Part shown: piece after piece, positions 54,759 to 64,000 of the stretch
Layout of the letters: every line of letters begins with the position of its first letter
Position numbering within the stretch: the first letter of the stretch is position 1
From: Blastocatellia bacterium
Lineage (GTDB): Bacteria > Acidobacteriota > Blastocatellia > Chloracidobacteriales > JADJPF01
Reading direction: 5' to 3'
Length of the DNA: 64,000 nucleotides
Assembly (NCBI GenBank): GCA_016713405.1
Contig: JADJPF010000011.1
Coordinates: forward strand, 62,001 to 126,000
Program-made: the position numbers and the translations under genes
Notes under the pieces: model-generated
Seen by the model: only the letters and a program-made list of their open reading frames with translations
Told to the model about the DNA's origin: nothing
Databases searched by the model: none

Positions 54759-54878
54759 TTTCAGAAGTTAAAAACGTCCAATATAATAATTGAGGTGGTG
54801 AACTCTAGCAAATAGTTAAAGAATTTTTGACGTTTTGCAAAAAACTGGGAAGAAAATAAAATTTAAGGTAATAAAGTC

Positions 54879-54907
54879 TTGACATAAACTGAGCTTAAGC
54901 ATTAAAC
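54879..54907 (+). promoter_or_regulatory. Probable sigma-70 promoter of tRNA-Val
   Basis: TTGACA (54879-54884), 17-base spacer, TTAAAC (54902-54907), with start of transcription expected about 30 bases before the mature tRNA. Confidence 0.6.
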
Positions 54908-54945
54908 TCCCCACTTCACAAAAAAATAGTTTTAGTTAGTCCCTT

Positions 54946-55018
54946 GGGCGGTTGGCTCAGTTGGTAGAGCATTGGTTTTACACACCAAGGGTCACTGGTT
55001 CGAGTCCAGTACCGCCCA
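54946..55018 (+). tRNA. tRNA-Val (anticodon TAC)
   Basis: 73-nt cloverleaf: acceptor GGGCGGT / ACCGCCC with discriminator A, D arm GCTC-AGTTGGTA-GAGC, anticodon stem TTGGT / ACCAA with loop TTTACAC (anticodon TAC), variable GGGTC, T arm ACTGG-TTCGAGT-CCAGT. CCA is not encoded. A terminator follows at 55033. Confidence 0.97.
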
Positions 55019-55032
55019 TTAAATTTTCTCTT

Positions 55033-55061
55033 AAAAAAGCAGCCTTTAGGGCTGCTTTTTT
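55033..55061 (+). terminator. Terminator of tRNA-Val
   Basis: AAAAAAGCAGCC / GGCTGCTTTTTT, loop TTTAG. Confidence 0.9.
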
Positions 55062-55107
55062 CGTCTAACCAACCAAACCTTCTCACAAAAAAACTTATGG
55101 GGAACTT

Positions 55108-56610
55108 ATGGGAATAGTCGATCTATATTCTTTTCGCGCCCGTATTGCGTTAGTCCTAATTCTTACTTTAGTAATTGCTACAGGGGTATTATTTTTATTA
55201 AATCAATGGGCTGAACGAGCAATTGTTAAAAAAGTAGAAAAACAACGTGCTGAGTTTGCCTTAGCCATCAATGTTGCACAACGTTCTATAACTAGCGATG
55301 AATATGTTAGGACATTTCTTAAACAAGAAAAAATGAAGGATGCTACAAGTTTTTATGTTAAGCGAATTTTGGTTGTAAGAGAAGATGGAGTAATTGTTGA
55401 TAGCTCTAATGAAGATGATAGAGATAAACACTTTGATACTTTAGATTATGGTACATTTGAACAAGCAACAGATTTTGCTGTTTTAACTAATCAGAATTTA
55501 CCTTATAAAGTTTATACTTTCCCAATTGAAACACAAGTTCCTGCTAGTTATGAGTTAGTAGATGAACCTTCCATACAAAAGACTTATATAATCATTATTT
55601 TCTCAGATGATTTAAGTGGACAATTAAGAGATACTTCAACTATAAGGCTTTTAGGAACGGGGAGCGTTTTGACTTTATCCGTAGCAATATCTTTATTTTT
55701 AATTTTTGGTTTTATTAAACCTTTAGCAGATTTAGTCACGGCTGCACGTCGAGTTGCTGAAGGAGATTTTGATATCAACTTAACTGTTACAAGGCAAGAC
55801 GAGCTAGGACAATTAATGAAAGTCTTTAATGAAATGGTAAAGGGTTTACGAGAAAGACGAGAACTAGAAGCTAGGCTTCATCGTGCAGAACAATCTGCAA
55901 TAGTTGGACGACTAGCATCAGGTATTGCACATGAAGTAAAAAACCCTCTGAACTATATTTCTTTAACTATAGATTATCTACGTAGCAAGTTTGCCCCATT
56001 GGATCAAGATGCTAGAGAACGCTACACAGAAAAAATGGATGGTATAAAGGATGAAATTAAACGTTTAGATAGACTAATACGCAATTTTCTAAGTTATGGC
56101 CGACCTCTAAACCTTAATCCTAAACCTATAGATTTACGAGAGTTAATAGGAGGAATTTTAGCCTTAACTACAGAACAAGCTGAGCAACAAAATATAAAAA
56201 TGCTGCTAGATGAAGAAACAAAAATTCCTATTATTGAAGCAGATGTGGAACGCTTAAAAAGTTGTTTTTCTAATTTAATTCTAAATGCTCAACAAGCAAT
56301 GTCTAATGGTGGAAAGCTAGAAGTTAAATTTAACCCAACAAATATTGGGCTAGAAGTAATGATAATTGATACTGGTAGCGGTATTGAAACACAAAACTTA
56401 GAAAAAATATTTGAGCCTTATTTTTCAACAAAAGAAACAGGTACAGGTTTAGGACTTGCCCTAGTAAAACGTATTATTGAGGGTCATGGGGGTAATTTAA
56501 CGGTTAATAGTGTTGTTGATGAAGGTACTACTTTTCGTGTTTGGTTGCCACTTAAAGCAATGGAAAATGGCGAGGAAAAAATAGCATTAGAGGCTATGCC
56601 ATCTATTTAA
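55108..56610 (+). CDS. Membrane sensor histidine kinase (orphan)
   Basis: 500 residues. First membrane helix 12-32, periplasmic sensor region about 35-175, second helix 182-208, HAMP (PLADLVTAARRVAEGDFDINL), H-box SGIAHEVKNPLNYISL, N-box SNLILNAQQAMSNGG, DTGSGIE and GTGLGLALVKRIIEGHGG. The H-box and layout resemble NtrB/ZraS-type kinases that work with sigma-54 activators. No response regulator is adjacent; the nearest one in the window (16971) already has its own kinase gene. Confidence 0.92.
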   Translation: MGIVDLYSFRARIALVLILTLVIATGVLFLLNQWAERAIVKKVEKQRAEFALAINVAQRSITSDEYVRTFLKQEKMKDATSFYVKRILVVREDGVIVDSSNEDDRDKHFDTLDYGTFEQATDFAVLTNQNLPYKVYTFPIETQVPASYELVDEPSIQKTYIIIIFSDDLSGQLRDTSTIRLLGTGSVLTLSVAISLFLIFGFIKPLADLVTAARRVAEGDFDINLTVTRQDELGQLMKVFNEMVKGLRERRELEARLHRAEQSAIVGRLASGIAHEVKNPLNYISLTIDYLRSKFAPLDQDARERYTEKMDGIKDEIKRLDRLIRNFLSYGRPLNLNPKPIDLRELIGGILALTTEQAEQQNIKMLLDEETKIPIIEADVERLKSCFSNLILNAQQAMSNGGKLEVKFNPTNIGLEVMIIDTGSGIETQNLEKIFEPYFSTKETGTGLGLALVKRIIEGHGGNLTVNSVVDEGTTFRVWLPLKAMENGEEKIALEAMPSI

Positions 56611-56651
56611 CAAATATTTAACAAAATTGTTATATTTTGCTAAACAATAAT

Positions 56652-57905
56652 CTAACGCTTTGGTTTTTCCCAAACTTTCTGAAAGTCTTCTATAGTTTCT
56701 TTTAGAGTTGAAAGCTCTGATAAAGCTTTTTGTATTTGTTCAAGAGTTTCTGCTAACTTTGTATATTGCATACCATTAGACTCTAGCCATACAGATGCTT
56801 GTTCTACTTGGTCAGTTTTTAACATAAGTAATTGTTCACAATAAGTTAAGTATTCCATTAATGAATTACAGTCTTGTTTGATAATAGCGGAGTTTGGAAA
56901 AGCAAAAAGAGTTGAAACAGGTACTAGTGAAGGAACATGAGAGAAATCACTAAGGGTAGCAAATTTTTTGCTACTAGTGTTATTGCCTAGTAATTTAGTT
57001 CGTTTATGACTTTTTTCTATTTCTTCATCAGGATCAAAGACAGCTAAAGGTTTAAGTGCTGCTGTTAGGGATTCGTTAGAAAAGTCTTGATTAAGGACTT
57101 CTCCTTCAAAGTTAGCTAAAATTAGTGTGATATTGTCTTGTCCACCACGTTCTTTTGCTAGTTGGACTAATCGCCAACAAGCATTTTCTGGAGTAAGTGA
57201 GCTAGCAACAAAACAAATTTCATCAGCACGAACTAAATTAGATAATCCATCTGAACAAAGTAGCAAAGTATCTCGTCGTTTTAGTTGAAACATACTAACA
57301 GCTACTTTAATTGCTTCTTGACTTCCAATAGATTGTAAAACAACATTTTTGCGTGGATGTGTAGCGGCTTGTTCTGGCTTAATAACACCTTTTGCTACTA
57401 GATGAGCTACAAATGACTGATCAGTAGTAACTTGTTTAATATTGTTATTTCGTATTAAATAAGCTCGACTATCACCTACTTCTGCTATATAAACTTGATT
57501 GCCTTCAATAAGTGCTGCTGTAACTGTGGCAGCCATTTTACTTAAAGTAGGATTGTTTTGACGTTCATTCCAAACTATATGATTTGCTTCCTCTATCGCT
57601 GCTACTAGACGATCATAAGCTGAAAGATAAGTAGGCAGTTTCATTAAAGCATCTTTAACAGCTAGAACTGTTAATTCGCTAGCAATCTCACCTCCATTAG
57701 TTCCACCTACCCCATCAGAAACAACTAATAATAAACAGTTTTCCGTAATCAAATGACTAATAGAGAAAGTATCTGGCAGAGTGCGTTTTAGTGTTAGGTC
57801 TGCCATAATAAAAGCATCTTCATTATTTTGTCTTACTAATCCAATATCTGTGCATCCTGCTATATTGGAAAATACTAAACGGTCATAATCATTTTTGCTA
57901 TACAC
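56652..57905 (-). CDS. PP2C-type serine/threonine phosphatase with C-terminal extension
   Basis: 417 residues. PP2C domain about 10-265 with the metal motifs DIGLVRQNNEDAF, VVSDGVGGTNGGEIASEL, AEVGDSRAYLI, LLLCSDGLSNLV and GGQDNITLIL. The remainder (270-417) has no known domain; its end (QVEQASVWLES ... FQKVWEKPK) is helical. Bacterial phosphatases of this kind reverse Hanks-type kinases, of which three genes are in this window. Convergent with the sensor kinase gene. Confidence 0.92.
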   Translation of the reverse strand: MYSKNDYDRLVFSNIAGCTDIGLVRQNNEDAFIMADLTLKRTLPDTFSISHLITENCLLLVVSDGVGGTNGGEIASELTVLAVKDALMKLPTYLSAYDRLVAAIEEANHIVWNERQNNPTLSKMAATVTAALIEGNQVYIAEVGDSRAYLIRNNNIKQVTTDQSFVAHLVAKGVIKPEQAATHPRKNVVLQSIGSQEAIKVAVSMFQLKRRDTLLLCSDGLSNLVRADEICFVASSLTPENACWRLVQLAKERGGQDNITLILANFEGEVLNQDFSNESLTAALKPLAVFDPDEEIEKSHKRTKLLGNNTSSKKFATLSDFSHVPSLVPVSTLFAFPNSAIIKQDCNSLMEYLTYCEQLLMLKTDQVEQASVWLESNGMQYTKLAETLEQIQKALSELSTLKETIEDFQKVWEKPKR

Positions 57906-58352
57906 TAGATTTCTCCCTAAATTAGTGATGGATTAATAAGTTTAGAGTTTAGAGAGTTAACAACTTTTAATTGGGGTTTTGTTAATTCTATGTTCTAAAA
58001 AAGCTTAATTTTAAAAGAAATATTGTTAGAAATTTAAGGTAAATTTCTTTTAAATATTAAGGCACAATTTCCAATAAATTAATTATGTAAAGGTAAGTTA
58101 TATAATATAAACATATAAATTTACTATATAAATTTAATAGATTGATAAAAATAAATTTATTTTGTATTAGCAGAGATTAATAAAAATAAATAAAAAATAC
58201 TTAACTTCTCTTTCTAAATGGTAGTCTATAGCTTTTCATACCTTGACAGTTAGTTATCACAAGTTGTAAGTTAAAGGCACAAACTACAATAAATCAATGT
58301 GTTATCAACTAAATTTATTAGCTAAATTTTGCTAAATGGAAAGGGAATTAGC
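57906..58352. other. 447-bp AT-rich intergenic region before the thiolase
   Basis: No gene seen. It has an imperfect direct repeat (21 of 25 bases) AAGGCACAATTTCCAATAAA at 58059 and AAGGCACAAACTACAATAAA at 58274, and a possible promoter TTGACA (58243-58248), 16-base spacer, TGTAAG (58265-58270). The middle is nearly pure A/T. Confidence 0.4.
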
Positions 58353-59525
58353 ATGAGTGAAGTAGTAATTGTTAGTGCTGTTCGTACTGCTGTAGGAAGA
58401 TTTCAAGGAAGTCTTAAAGGTTTTAAGGCTACAGAGTTAGGAGCAAAAGCCGTTCAAGCTGCTTATGAACGAGCGCAAATAGAAGCAGGTGAAGTAGAAG
58501 AAGTTATTATGGGTAATGTACTTAGTGCTGGACTTGGACAAAACCCTGCACGTCAAGCAGCACTTAACGCTAAAATACCTGCTGCTGTTTCAGCACTGAC
58601 AATCAATAAAGTTTGTGGCTCAGGGCTAAAATCTGTCATGTTAGCCGCGCAAGCAATTCAATGTGGCGATGCAGAAATTGTGGTTGCCGGTGGAATGGAA
58701 TCTATGACGAATGCTCCTTATTTACTTCCTAAATTAAGAGATGGCTACCGTTTAGGGCATGGTCAAGTTTTAGATTCTATGATTCAAGATGGTCTTTGGT
58801 GTGCATTTGAAAATTGGCATATGGGCAATAGCGGAGAATGGGTAGCAAAAGAGTATAAAATTTCTCGTGAAGAACAAGATGAATATGCCTTAAATTCTCA
58901 TAAAAAAGCCTTAGAAGCGCAAGCCGCAGGACATTTTGAAGCAGAAATCTTACCTATAGAAATTGCTCAAAAAAAGGGCGACCCCTTAGCATTTAAGACT
59001 GATGAATCTGTTCGCTCAGATGCTTCGCTAGAATCTTTAGCTAAGTTAAAACCAGCTTTTGACCCTCAAGGCACAGTTACAGCAGGCAATGCCCCTGGAG
59101 TTAATGACGGTGGTGCAGCAGTGGTTGTAATGAGTAGTAAACGTGCTGGAAATCGTGAAGTGCTAGCGCGAATTGTTGGACAAGCTGTTGGGGGAACAGA
59201 CCCTAAAAAAGTAATGATGGCACCTGTTATTGCTGTAGAAAAATTATTGAAAAAAATTGGTTGGCAAGCTTCAGACGTTGACCTTTTTGAAGTAAATGAA
59301 GCTTTTTCTGTCCAAGCTTTAGCTGTATGCCGAGAATTATCATTAGATGTTAATCGAGTAAATGTTAATGGTGGAGCCGTGGCTATAGGACATCCTATTG
59401 GAGCTAGCGGAACACGTTGTTTAATTACTTTACTTTATGAAATGAAACGCCGTAATGCTCGACGCGGAGTAGTTACACTTTGTTTAGGCGGCGGTAATGC
59501 TGTAGCAATGGCTGTGGAAAGATAA
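58353..59525 (+). CDS. Acetyl-CoA C-acetyltransferase (thiolase)
   Basis: 390 residues from ATG 58353 ([12 protein letters not shown]), which has GGAAAGGGA upstream; the frame opens at TTG 58329. Catalytic residues: Cys in [10 protein letters not shown], His in GHPIGASG, Cys in [11 protein letters not shown]. Joins or splits acetyl-CoA units. With the next gene, a 3-hydroxyacyl-CoA dehydrogenase, it forms the start of a butyrate/polyhydroxybutyrate or beta-oxidation route; direction cannot be told from sequence. Confidence 0.95.
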   Translation: MSEVVIVSAVRTAVGRFQGSLKGFKATELGAKAVQAAYERAQIEAGEVEEVIMGNVLSAGLGQNPARQAALNAKIPAAVSALTINKVCGSGLKSVMLAAQAIQCGDAEIVVAGGMESMTNAPYLLPKLRDGYRLGHGQVLDSMIQDGLWCAFENWHMGNSGEWVAKEYKISREEQDEYALNSHKKALEAQAAGHFEAEILPIEIAQKKGDPLAFKTDESVRSDASLESLAKLKPAFDPQGTVTAGNAPGVNDGGAAVVVMSSKRAGNREVLARIVGQAVGGTDPKKVMMAPVIAVEKLLKKIGWQASDVDLFEVNEAFSVQALAVCRELSLDVNRVNVNGGAVAIGHPIGASGTRCLITLLYEMKRRNARRGVVTLCLGGGNAVAMAVER

Positions 59526-59568
59526 ATAAATTATTGTTTGTTATTAAAATTGTTTTTTGGTTTCTTGT

Positions 59569-60432
59569 ATGAGTGAAGAATTAGCAGAAATAAAAACAAT
59601 TGGCGTTATTGGTGCCGGCACAATGGGAACAGGTATTGCTCAAGTGGCGGCACGCTCAGGATTTAAGGTAATTCTTCATGATGTGCGAGAAGAATTTGTT
59701 AGCCATGGCAAACAAACAATAAATAGTCACCTTAAGCTAGAAGTAGAAAAAGGTCGTTTAACGGATGAACTACAGAAACAAGCTATTAAACGTATTTCTA
59801 CAAGTATAGACCTTAAAACACTTCTAGGTGTTGATTTAGTAATAGAAGCTATTAGTGAAAATTTAGCTAAAAAAATGGAAGTTTTTTATAACCTAGACAG
59901 TATGTTAAAACCAGAAGTAATTTTAGCTACCAACACTTCTTCTATATCTATTACTAAACTTGCTAGTGCAACGGCTCGACCAGATAGAGTAATAGGAATG
60001 CACTTTATGAACCCTGTTCCTATAATGAAGCTAGTAGAGCTAATTCGCGGACTTTCTACTTCAGATGAAACTTTCCAGACTGTAAAAAAACTAGCAGAAA
60101 AATTTGGAAAAGTAGCAATCCTAGTCAATGATGCACCAGGTTTTGTTTCTAATCGGATTCTAATGCCAATGATTAATGAGGCGATTTTTACAGTTTATGA
60201 AGGTCTAGCAACGGCTGAGGCTGTAGATGAAGTTATTAAGCTAGGTATGCGTCACCCTATGGGGCCACTGCAACTAGCTGATTTTATTGGGCTAGATGTT
60301 TGTCTAGCTATTATGAATGTTCTTTATGAAGGTTTTAATGATCCAAAATATCGTCCTTGCCCTTTACTAAAAAAATATGTTGATGCTGGTTGGTTAGGTT
60401 GTAAGAGCGGACGAGGATTCTATCAATATTAA
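59569..60432 (+). CDS. 3-hydroxybutyryl-CoA dehydrogenase
   Basis: 287 residues from ATG 59569 ([20 protein letters not shown]); the frame opens at TTG 59557. NAD-binding [21 protein letters not shown], catalytic His in [15 protein letters not shown], Asn in [12 protein letters not shown], and the C-terminal domain [19 protein letters not shown]. Single-domain (Hbd/PaaH) type. It lies 43 bases after the thiolase and probably shares its transcript. Confidence 0.95.
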   Translation: MSEELAEIKTIGVIGAGTMGTGIAQVAARSGFKVILHDVREEFVSHGKQTINSHLKLEVEKGRLTDELQKQAIKRISTSIDLKTLLGVDLVIEAISENLAKKMEVFYNLDSMLKPEVILATNTSSISITKLASATARPDRVIGMHFMNPVPIMKLVELIRGLSTSDETFQTVKKLAEKFGKVAILVNDAPGFVSNRILMPMINEAIFTVYEGLATAEAVDEVIKLGMRHPMGPLQLADFIGLDVCLAIMNVLYEGFNDPKYRPCPLLKKYVDAGWLGCKSGRGFYQY

Positions 60433-60462
60433 CTAATAAAAATATAAATAAAGATAAGCCCT

Positions 60463-61668
60463 ATGATTTTTTGCCAAGCATGTAAAGCCCCAAATTCTGT
60501 AACACAAGAACTTTGTTCTAAATGTTATACAAGATTAATGATTACTGTTGTTCCTCGCGCAGCACTTGAAGAAATACTTCCTATTGGCGGAGTAGAAGAA
60601 CATCTCTTAGAACGCATTAGTGCTTTAGAGTATTCTCTTAGCCGTATGCAGGAACGCTTTGACCGCCTTTTAGAGCTTTTTCAACGCCAAGCTACTAGTA
60701 GCCTTTATGACCATTCAATGATTGATGCGTTGATTTCGCTACTTTCTGAAGATGGGCTGATTAATAAAGAAAAGCTAGTTGCTATCTGGCAAATACGTTT
60801 GGCAGAAAAACATGAACAAAACAACCTAAGAGAAAAACTAGATGTACGCCGTCAAAAAATTTTAGGTGCAAGCAAATCAGTGGATGAAAAATTTAATTTT
60901 TTTGTCTCTGAAGGGTTACTTTTAATTACTAATGGCGAAGAAGATGCACGTCGAGGTGTACGTTTACTAGAAAAAGCAGTGTTGCTAAATCCAGAAAATA
61001 TTGAGCTAAATTTCTTTTTAGGGGAGTATTTTTTCTATAAAAATAAACTTACTCTTGCACAACATTATTTAGAAAATACAGTTGAACATGACGCTAATCA
61101 TTATTTAGCCTTGCTAATGTTAGGTATTAGTTATGGTGATGGCGGAGAGATAGAAAAAGCTAAGTCCAGGCTTGTCAGGGCTTTAAGTGTTAAGGCTGAT
61201 TCCTTTTTAGCTCATTATAGTTTGGGCCGTATTTGGGCAAGTGAAGGCCAATTAGATGATGCTTTGCCGCATTTTAAGCATGCATTAAGGTTAGAACCAA
61301 ATGCTGAAATGTATTTTGTTCTAGGGCATGTTTATATGATCAAAGGACAAGAAGAGTTGGCCCTAAAGCATTTATGTAAAGCTATTGAGCTAGATCCAGC
61401 TTTTGACGCAGCTTTATATAATTTAGGGACTATTTATTTAGAGCGCAATTTACTTGATAAAGCAAGAGAACATTTTCGCGCAGCTTATGAAATTAAACCT
61501 ATTGCCCGCTATCGCAATGCTTTAAAAGCGCGTGCAGGGATGCAGTTGCCGTTGCTGCCAATTTTTGGTCATGCAAAAGTAACAGCAAAAAAAGTTATTA
61601 CAAGTAGCGATGAACGTTTAGCACAACTGCTACATCGGGTCTTAAAAAACCTTTCGTTGGAAAACTAG
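60463..61668 (+). CDS. Zinc-ribbon and TPR protein of unknown role
   Basis: 401 residues. N-terminal zinc ribbon CQACKAPNSVTQELCSKC, a coiled segment (about 40-75), then at least five TPR units (about 165-370; for example FLAHYSLGRIWASEGQLDDALPHFKHAL split over two helices). No membrane segment. TPR arrays mediate protein contacts. It starts 30 bases after the dehydrogenase gene and may be co-transcribed with it, but a functional link is not evident. Confidence 0.82.
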   Translation: MIFCQACKAPNSVTQELCSKCYTRLMITVVPRAALEEILPIGGVEEHLLERISALEYSLSRMQERFDRLLELFQRQATSSLYDHSMIDALISLLSEDGLINKEKLVAIWQIRLAEKHEQNNLREKLDVRRQKILGASKSVDEKFNFFVSEGLLLITNGEEDARRGVRLLEKAVLLNPENIELNFFLGEYFFYKNKLTLAQHYLENTVEHDANHYLALLMLGISYGDGGEIEKAKSRLVRALSVKADSFLAHYSLGRIWASEGQLDDALPHFKHALRLEPNAEMYFVLGHVYMIKGQEELALKHLCKAIELDPAFDAALYNLGTIYLERNLLDKAREHFRAAYEIKPIARYRNALKARAGMQLPLLPIFGHAKVTAKKVITSSDERLAQLLHRVLKNLSLEN

Positions 61669-61704
61669 AGAATTTTCAATTGTGGGGCAATAAAAATATC
61701 TTTT

Positions 61705-63042
61705 ATGACGCAAATTTTGATTAGAAATGGTCAAGTGATTTTTGGGGAAAATGCACAAATTCAAAATTTGGATTTGTTGATAGAAAATGGTGTTATTGTT
61801 GATATAAAAAAAGATATTGATATTGCTGAGTTAAAAAACAAGTCTTCAGAATTAACCATCATTGATGCTACAGAAAAATTAGTTAGCCCTGGATTTATCC
61901 AAACTCATTTACATTTTTGTCAAACTCTTTTTCGTGGTTCTGCTGATGATTTAGAGCTACTCGACTGGCTACGCTTACGTGTTTGGCCGATGGAAGCAGC
62001 ACATAATCCAGCCTCACTTGCAGCTTCGGCCCGCCTATCAGTAGGAGAATTAATTAAATCTGGCACAACTTCAGCTTTGACTATGGAAACTGTTCATCAT
62101 ACAGAAACGGTTTTAGAAACTGTTGAAAAAACAGGGTTTAGAGCCATTATTGGTAAATGTATGATGGATAAAGGGTTAGGCGTTCCTAGTAGATTAGCAG
62201 AAAATACAAAAGATTCTCTAAAAGCTTCTTTAGATTTAATCGAGTCCTGGCATAGCCCTAGCGGACGGGTACGCTATTGTTTTGCACCTCGTTTTGCTGT
62301 TTCTTGCACTCAAGAACTGCTTGAAACAGTTGCTAGTATTGCTAAAGAAAAGGAAATGATAGTTCATACTCATGCTTCAGAGAATCGCCGAGAAATTGAA
62401 GTAGTAGAAAGCGAAACAGGACTTCGTAACATAGAATATTTGCAAAAAGTTGGTCTAGCAGGTAAAAATGTTGCTCTAGCTCATTGCATCCACGTAAATG
62501 ACCGCGAGCAACAAATCTTAGCAGAAACTAACACGCATGTTTTACATTGTCCTTCATCAAACTTAAAACTAGGCTCAGGCGTTGCACCTATAACAGATAT
62601 GCTAGCTAAAGGTGTTTCTGTTTCTATTGGCGCAGATGGCGCACCTTGTAATAATAATATAGATATTTTTAAGGAAATGCGCCTAGCAGCACTACTACAA
62701 AAAATGCAGTATGGTTCTACTGCCCTGCCTGCAAGAACCGCTTTTTATTTGGCTACATTAGCTGGTGCCAAAGCCCTAGGCTTAGAAAAAGAAATAGGCT
62801 CAATTGAAATTGGTAAACGTGCTGACATCATTATTGTTAACCTAAATAAGTTACATTGTACCCCTACACCAGACCTACTTTCTACGTTAGTATACTCAGC
62901 TAATGCTAGTGATGTGGAGACAGTTTTAATTGATGGTCAAATTGTAATGAAAGACCAGCAACTACAAATAATGGATGAAAAAGAAGTTATTGCCACAGCC
63001 CACCAAGAATATAAGCATTTAGTAAAACGTGCAGGTATTTAG
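61705..63042 (+). CDS. Amidohydrolase (MtaD/AtzA-type deaminase-like)
   Basis: 445 residues of the metal-dependent amidohydrolase superfamily. Metal ligands: HLHFCQTLFRG (HxH), His in VHTHASENRREIEVV, His in ALAHCIHV, Asp in SIGADGAPCNNNIDIF. The overall pattern is that of S-adenosylhomocysteine / methylthioadenosine deaminase and chlorohydrolase-like enzymes, with the C-terminal IEIGKRADIIIV. Substrate uncertain. The stop codon abuts a TIR element at 63043. Confidence 0.87.
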   Translation: MTQILIRNGQVIFGENAQIQNLDLLIENGVIVDIKKDIDIAELKNKSSELTIIDATEKLVSPGFIQTHLHFCQTLFRGSADDLELLDWLRLRVWPMEAAHNPASLAASARLSVGELIKSGTTSALTMETVHHTETVLETVEKTGFRAIIGKCMMDKGLGVPSRLAENTKDSLKASLDLIESWHSPSGRVRYCFAPRFAVSCTQELLETVASIAKEKEMIVHTHASENRREIEVVESETGLRNIEYLQKVGLAGKNVALAHCIHVNDREQQILAETNTHVLHCPSSNLKLGSGVAPITDMLAKGVSVSIGADGAPCNNNIDIFKEMRLAALLQKMQYGSTALPARTAFYLATLAGAKALGLEKEIGSIEIGKRADIIIVNLNKLHCTPTPDLLSTLVYSANASDVETVLIDGQIVMKDQQLQIMDEKEVIATAHQEYKHLVKRAGI

Positions 63043-63251
63043 TACAGCGTAAACTAAGTTTTTTGACATTTTTATTTCTTAAAGCCCCAGAGGGGCGAAA
63101 TAAATGTAGCCTAGGGTTTCAACCCTAGGAAATAATAGTTAAGTCTCTTTAAGCCCTGTAAGGGCAACATAGTCTTTTAATACTAAGAAAATACTATATC
63201 GCCCCGTTGGGGCTTAAGATTAAAATATCAGAAAATTTAGTTTACAGAGTA
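63043..63251. mobile_element. MITE-like element with terminal inverted repeats, copy B (209 bp)
   Basis: Left end TACAGCGTAAACTAAGT starts the base after the amidohydrolase stop; right end ATTTAGTTTACAGAGTA ends at 63251. A 5-bp direct repeat TTTAG flanks it (63038-63042 and 63252-63256). The interior contains palindromes CCTAGGGTT-TC-AACCCTAGG, GCCCTGTAAGGGC and GCCCCGTTGGGGC; the right part is homologous to 13807-13911. No coding capacity. With the short AT-rich stretch to 63405 this accounts for the gap before the last gene. Confidence 0.75.
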
Positions 63252-63405
63252 TTTAGCATAATTTTCTTATTAAATTTATAAATTGCACATTACAAAAAAT
63301 TAGTTAAAAATAATTGTCACCCTTTGCTTCTGTCCAAGTTCCAAGATAAGCTAAAATCAATTATTATAAATAAATATAGTCAATTTTATTATTTCGAGGC
63401 CGATA

Positions 63406-64000
63406 ATGTTTTTTATTCGGACAGTAGCTTTATTTTTATTAATTGGCACTAATTTTTTTATTTGTTTGACACCACTAGTTTTAGCGCAAACAGGGGCTAC
63501 AACTGGCACAATAACGGGAGTTATCCAGGATCGGACAAATGCTGTAATTTCTGGAGCAAAAATAACGGCTCGACAGGTGGAAACAAATTTAACTTATGAA
63601 GTAGTTTCTGAGGAAAAAGGAAACTATATTTTTGCACAGCTTCCACCGGGAAAATATGAAATTATTGCTCAAGCAACTGGTTTTACTAATGTTAAAGAAG
63701 TTGTAATTTTAACTTTAGGGACTACTGCACTTATAGATTTTTTCATGGATATTGCTGGCACAGACCCAAATGTTATTTTGGTTACTGTTAATCAAAATCT
63801 TGAGCCAAAAACAGAAAGTAGCACAAATATTGAACAAGCTCGGATTGAAGGATTACCCTCCCAACAGCGTAATTTTTTAGACTTTTCAATTATTTCTCCT
63901 CGTGTTTTAGCTGATAGATTGCCGTCAAATGGCGTTGTTGCAACTTCTGGAATTTCTGCTAATAGTCAATCGGCTAGATTTAATAATATTACTATAGATG
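63406..64000 (+). CDS. TonB-dependent receptor, Oar-like (3' end outside window)
   Basis: Open from ATG 63406 to the window end, 198 codons. Signal peptide (LFLLIGTNFFICLTPLVLAQ), carboxypeptidase-regulatory domain (GTITGVIQDRTNAVISGAKI ... PPGKYEIIAQATGF), then the start of the plug (ARIEGLPSQQRNFLDFSIIS ... ANSQSARFNNITID). Same architecture as 44777-47785 but clearly different in sequence. GAGG precedes the ATG by about 9 bases. Confidence 0.85.
   Translation, partial: MFFIRTVALFLLIGTNFFICLTPLVLAQTGATTGTITGVIQDRTNAVISGAKITARQVETNLTYEVVSEEKGNYIFAQLPPGKYEIIAQATGFTNVKEVVILTLGTTALIDFFMDIAGTDPNVILVTVNQNLEPKTESSTNIEQARIEGLPSQQRNFLDFSIISPRVLADRLPSNGVVATSGISANSQSARFNNITID

Noticed and set aside
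54946..55018. tRNA-Val as an integration site
   Set aside because: No integrase gene lies nearby and I saw no direct repeat of the tRNA 3' end elsewhere in the window.
63090..63230. Repeated palindromes as a CRISPR array
   Set aside because: The units are not evenly spaced identical repeats with unique spacers, no cas gene is present, and the block lies inside a TIR element with a related copy at 13770.

Overview
The window is AT-rich chromosomal DNA that looks like a member of the Acidobacteriota, possibly class Blastocatellia. This is inferred from family content: an Oar-type TonB-dependent receptor with an N-terminal carboxypeptidase-regulatory domain plus the start of a second one, a VWFA protein of the 'VWFA-related acidobacterial' kind, an ECF sigma factor directly followed by a Ser/Thr kinase with the leader usual in that phylum, and hopanoid side-chain genes. 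There is no rRNA, CRISPR array, phage block or recognisable full-length insertion sequence. One tRNA (Val, anticodon UAC) is present.

Layout. 1-4.3 kb: hopanoid head-group locus, hpnJ (5' truncated by the window), a broken hpnK, two small paired 4-TM proteins resembling ArnE/ArnF, and hpnI. 4.3-7.6 kb: a secreted protein of unknown function and a PAS / degenerate kinase / NarL-type regulator fusion. 7.8-10.4 kb: SulP anion transporter (frameshifted) plus an exported beta-carbonic anhydrase, probably a bicarbonate module. 10.4-15.7 kb: secreted thioredoxin, orphan osmoprotectant-binding lipoprotein, EamA transporter, a protein made of three TonB C-terminal domains, and an unknown small protein. 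15.7-23 kb: a minus-strand operon of HlyD-type adaptor, MacB-type ATPase, two permeases, an NtrC-type regulator and its kinase (frameshifted at the catalytic His codon), preceded by a clear sigma-54 promoter and a palindromic upstream site. 23-27.3 kb: universal stress proteins, MFS, MsrB, metallophosphoesterase. 27.3-33.9 kb: kinase-FHA, aldo/keto reductase, methyltransferase, split SDR, an S41-family protein that has lost its catalytic Ser and Lys, and a CrtC-like protein. 33.9-38.5 kb: sat, then the proline genes proC-proB-proA. 38.6-42.3 kb: a multiply broken kinase/ATPase/TPR gene. 42.4-50.9 kb: VWFA protein, Oar-like receptor, acyl-thioester-reductase-like SDR, ECF sigma and kinase. 51-57.9 kb: secreted M43-type metalloprotease, replicative helicase dnaB with a large intein, tRNA-Val, sensor kinase, PP2C phosphatase. 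58.3-63 kb: thiolase, 3-hydroxyacyl-CoA dehydrogenase, zinc-ribbon TPR protein, amidohydrolase. 63.4 kb to the end: start of a second receptor of the Oar type.

Two features run through the window. First, five otherwise conserved genes are interrupted by one-base indels, several in A or T runs, and two of these also carry nonsense codons. This means either active gene decay, sequencing error, or (for the longest runs) slippage, and only read-level data can decide. Second, small non-coding elements with inverted ends sit exactly at gene ends: two related TIR elements (13770 and 63043), a 93-bp element with perfect 20-bp inverted ends (4288), and a hairpin repeat of the type GCGGGCAAGATGCCCGC (3082, 23030, 42350), two copies of which are flanked by direct repeats overlapping a neighbouring stop codon.
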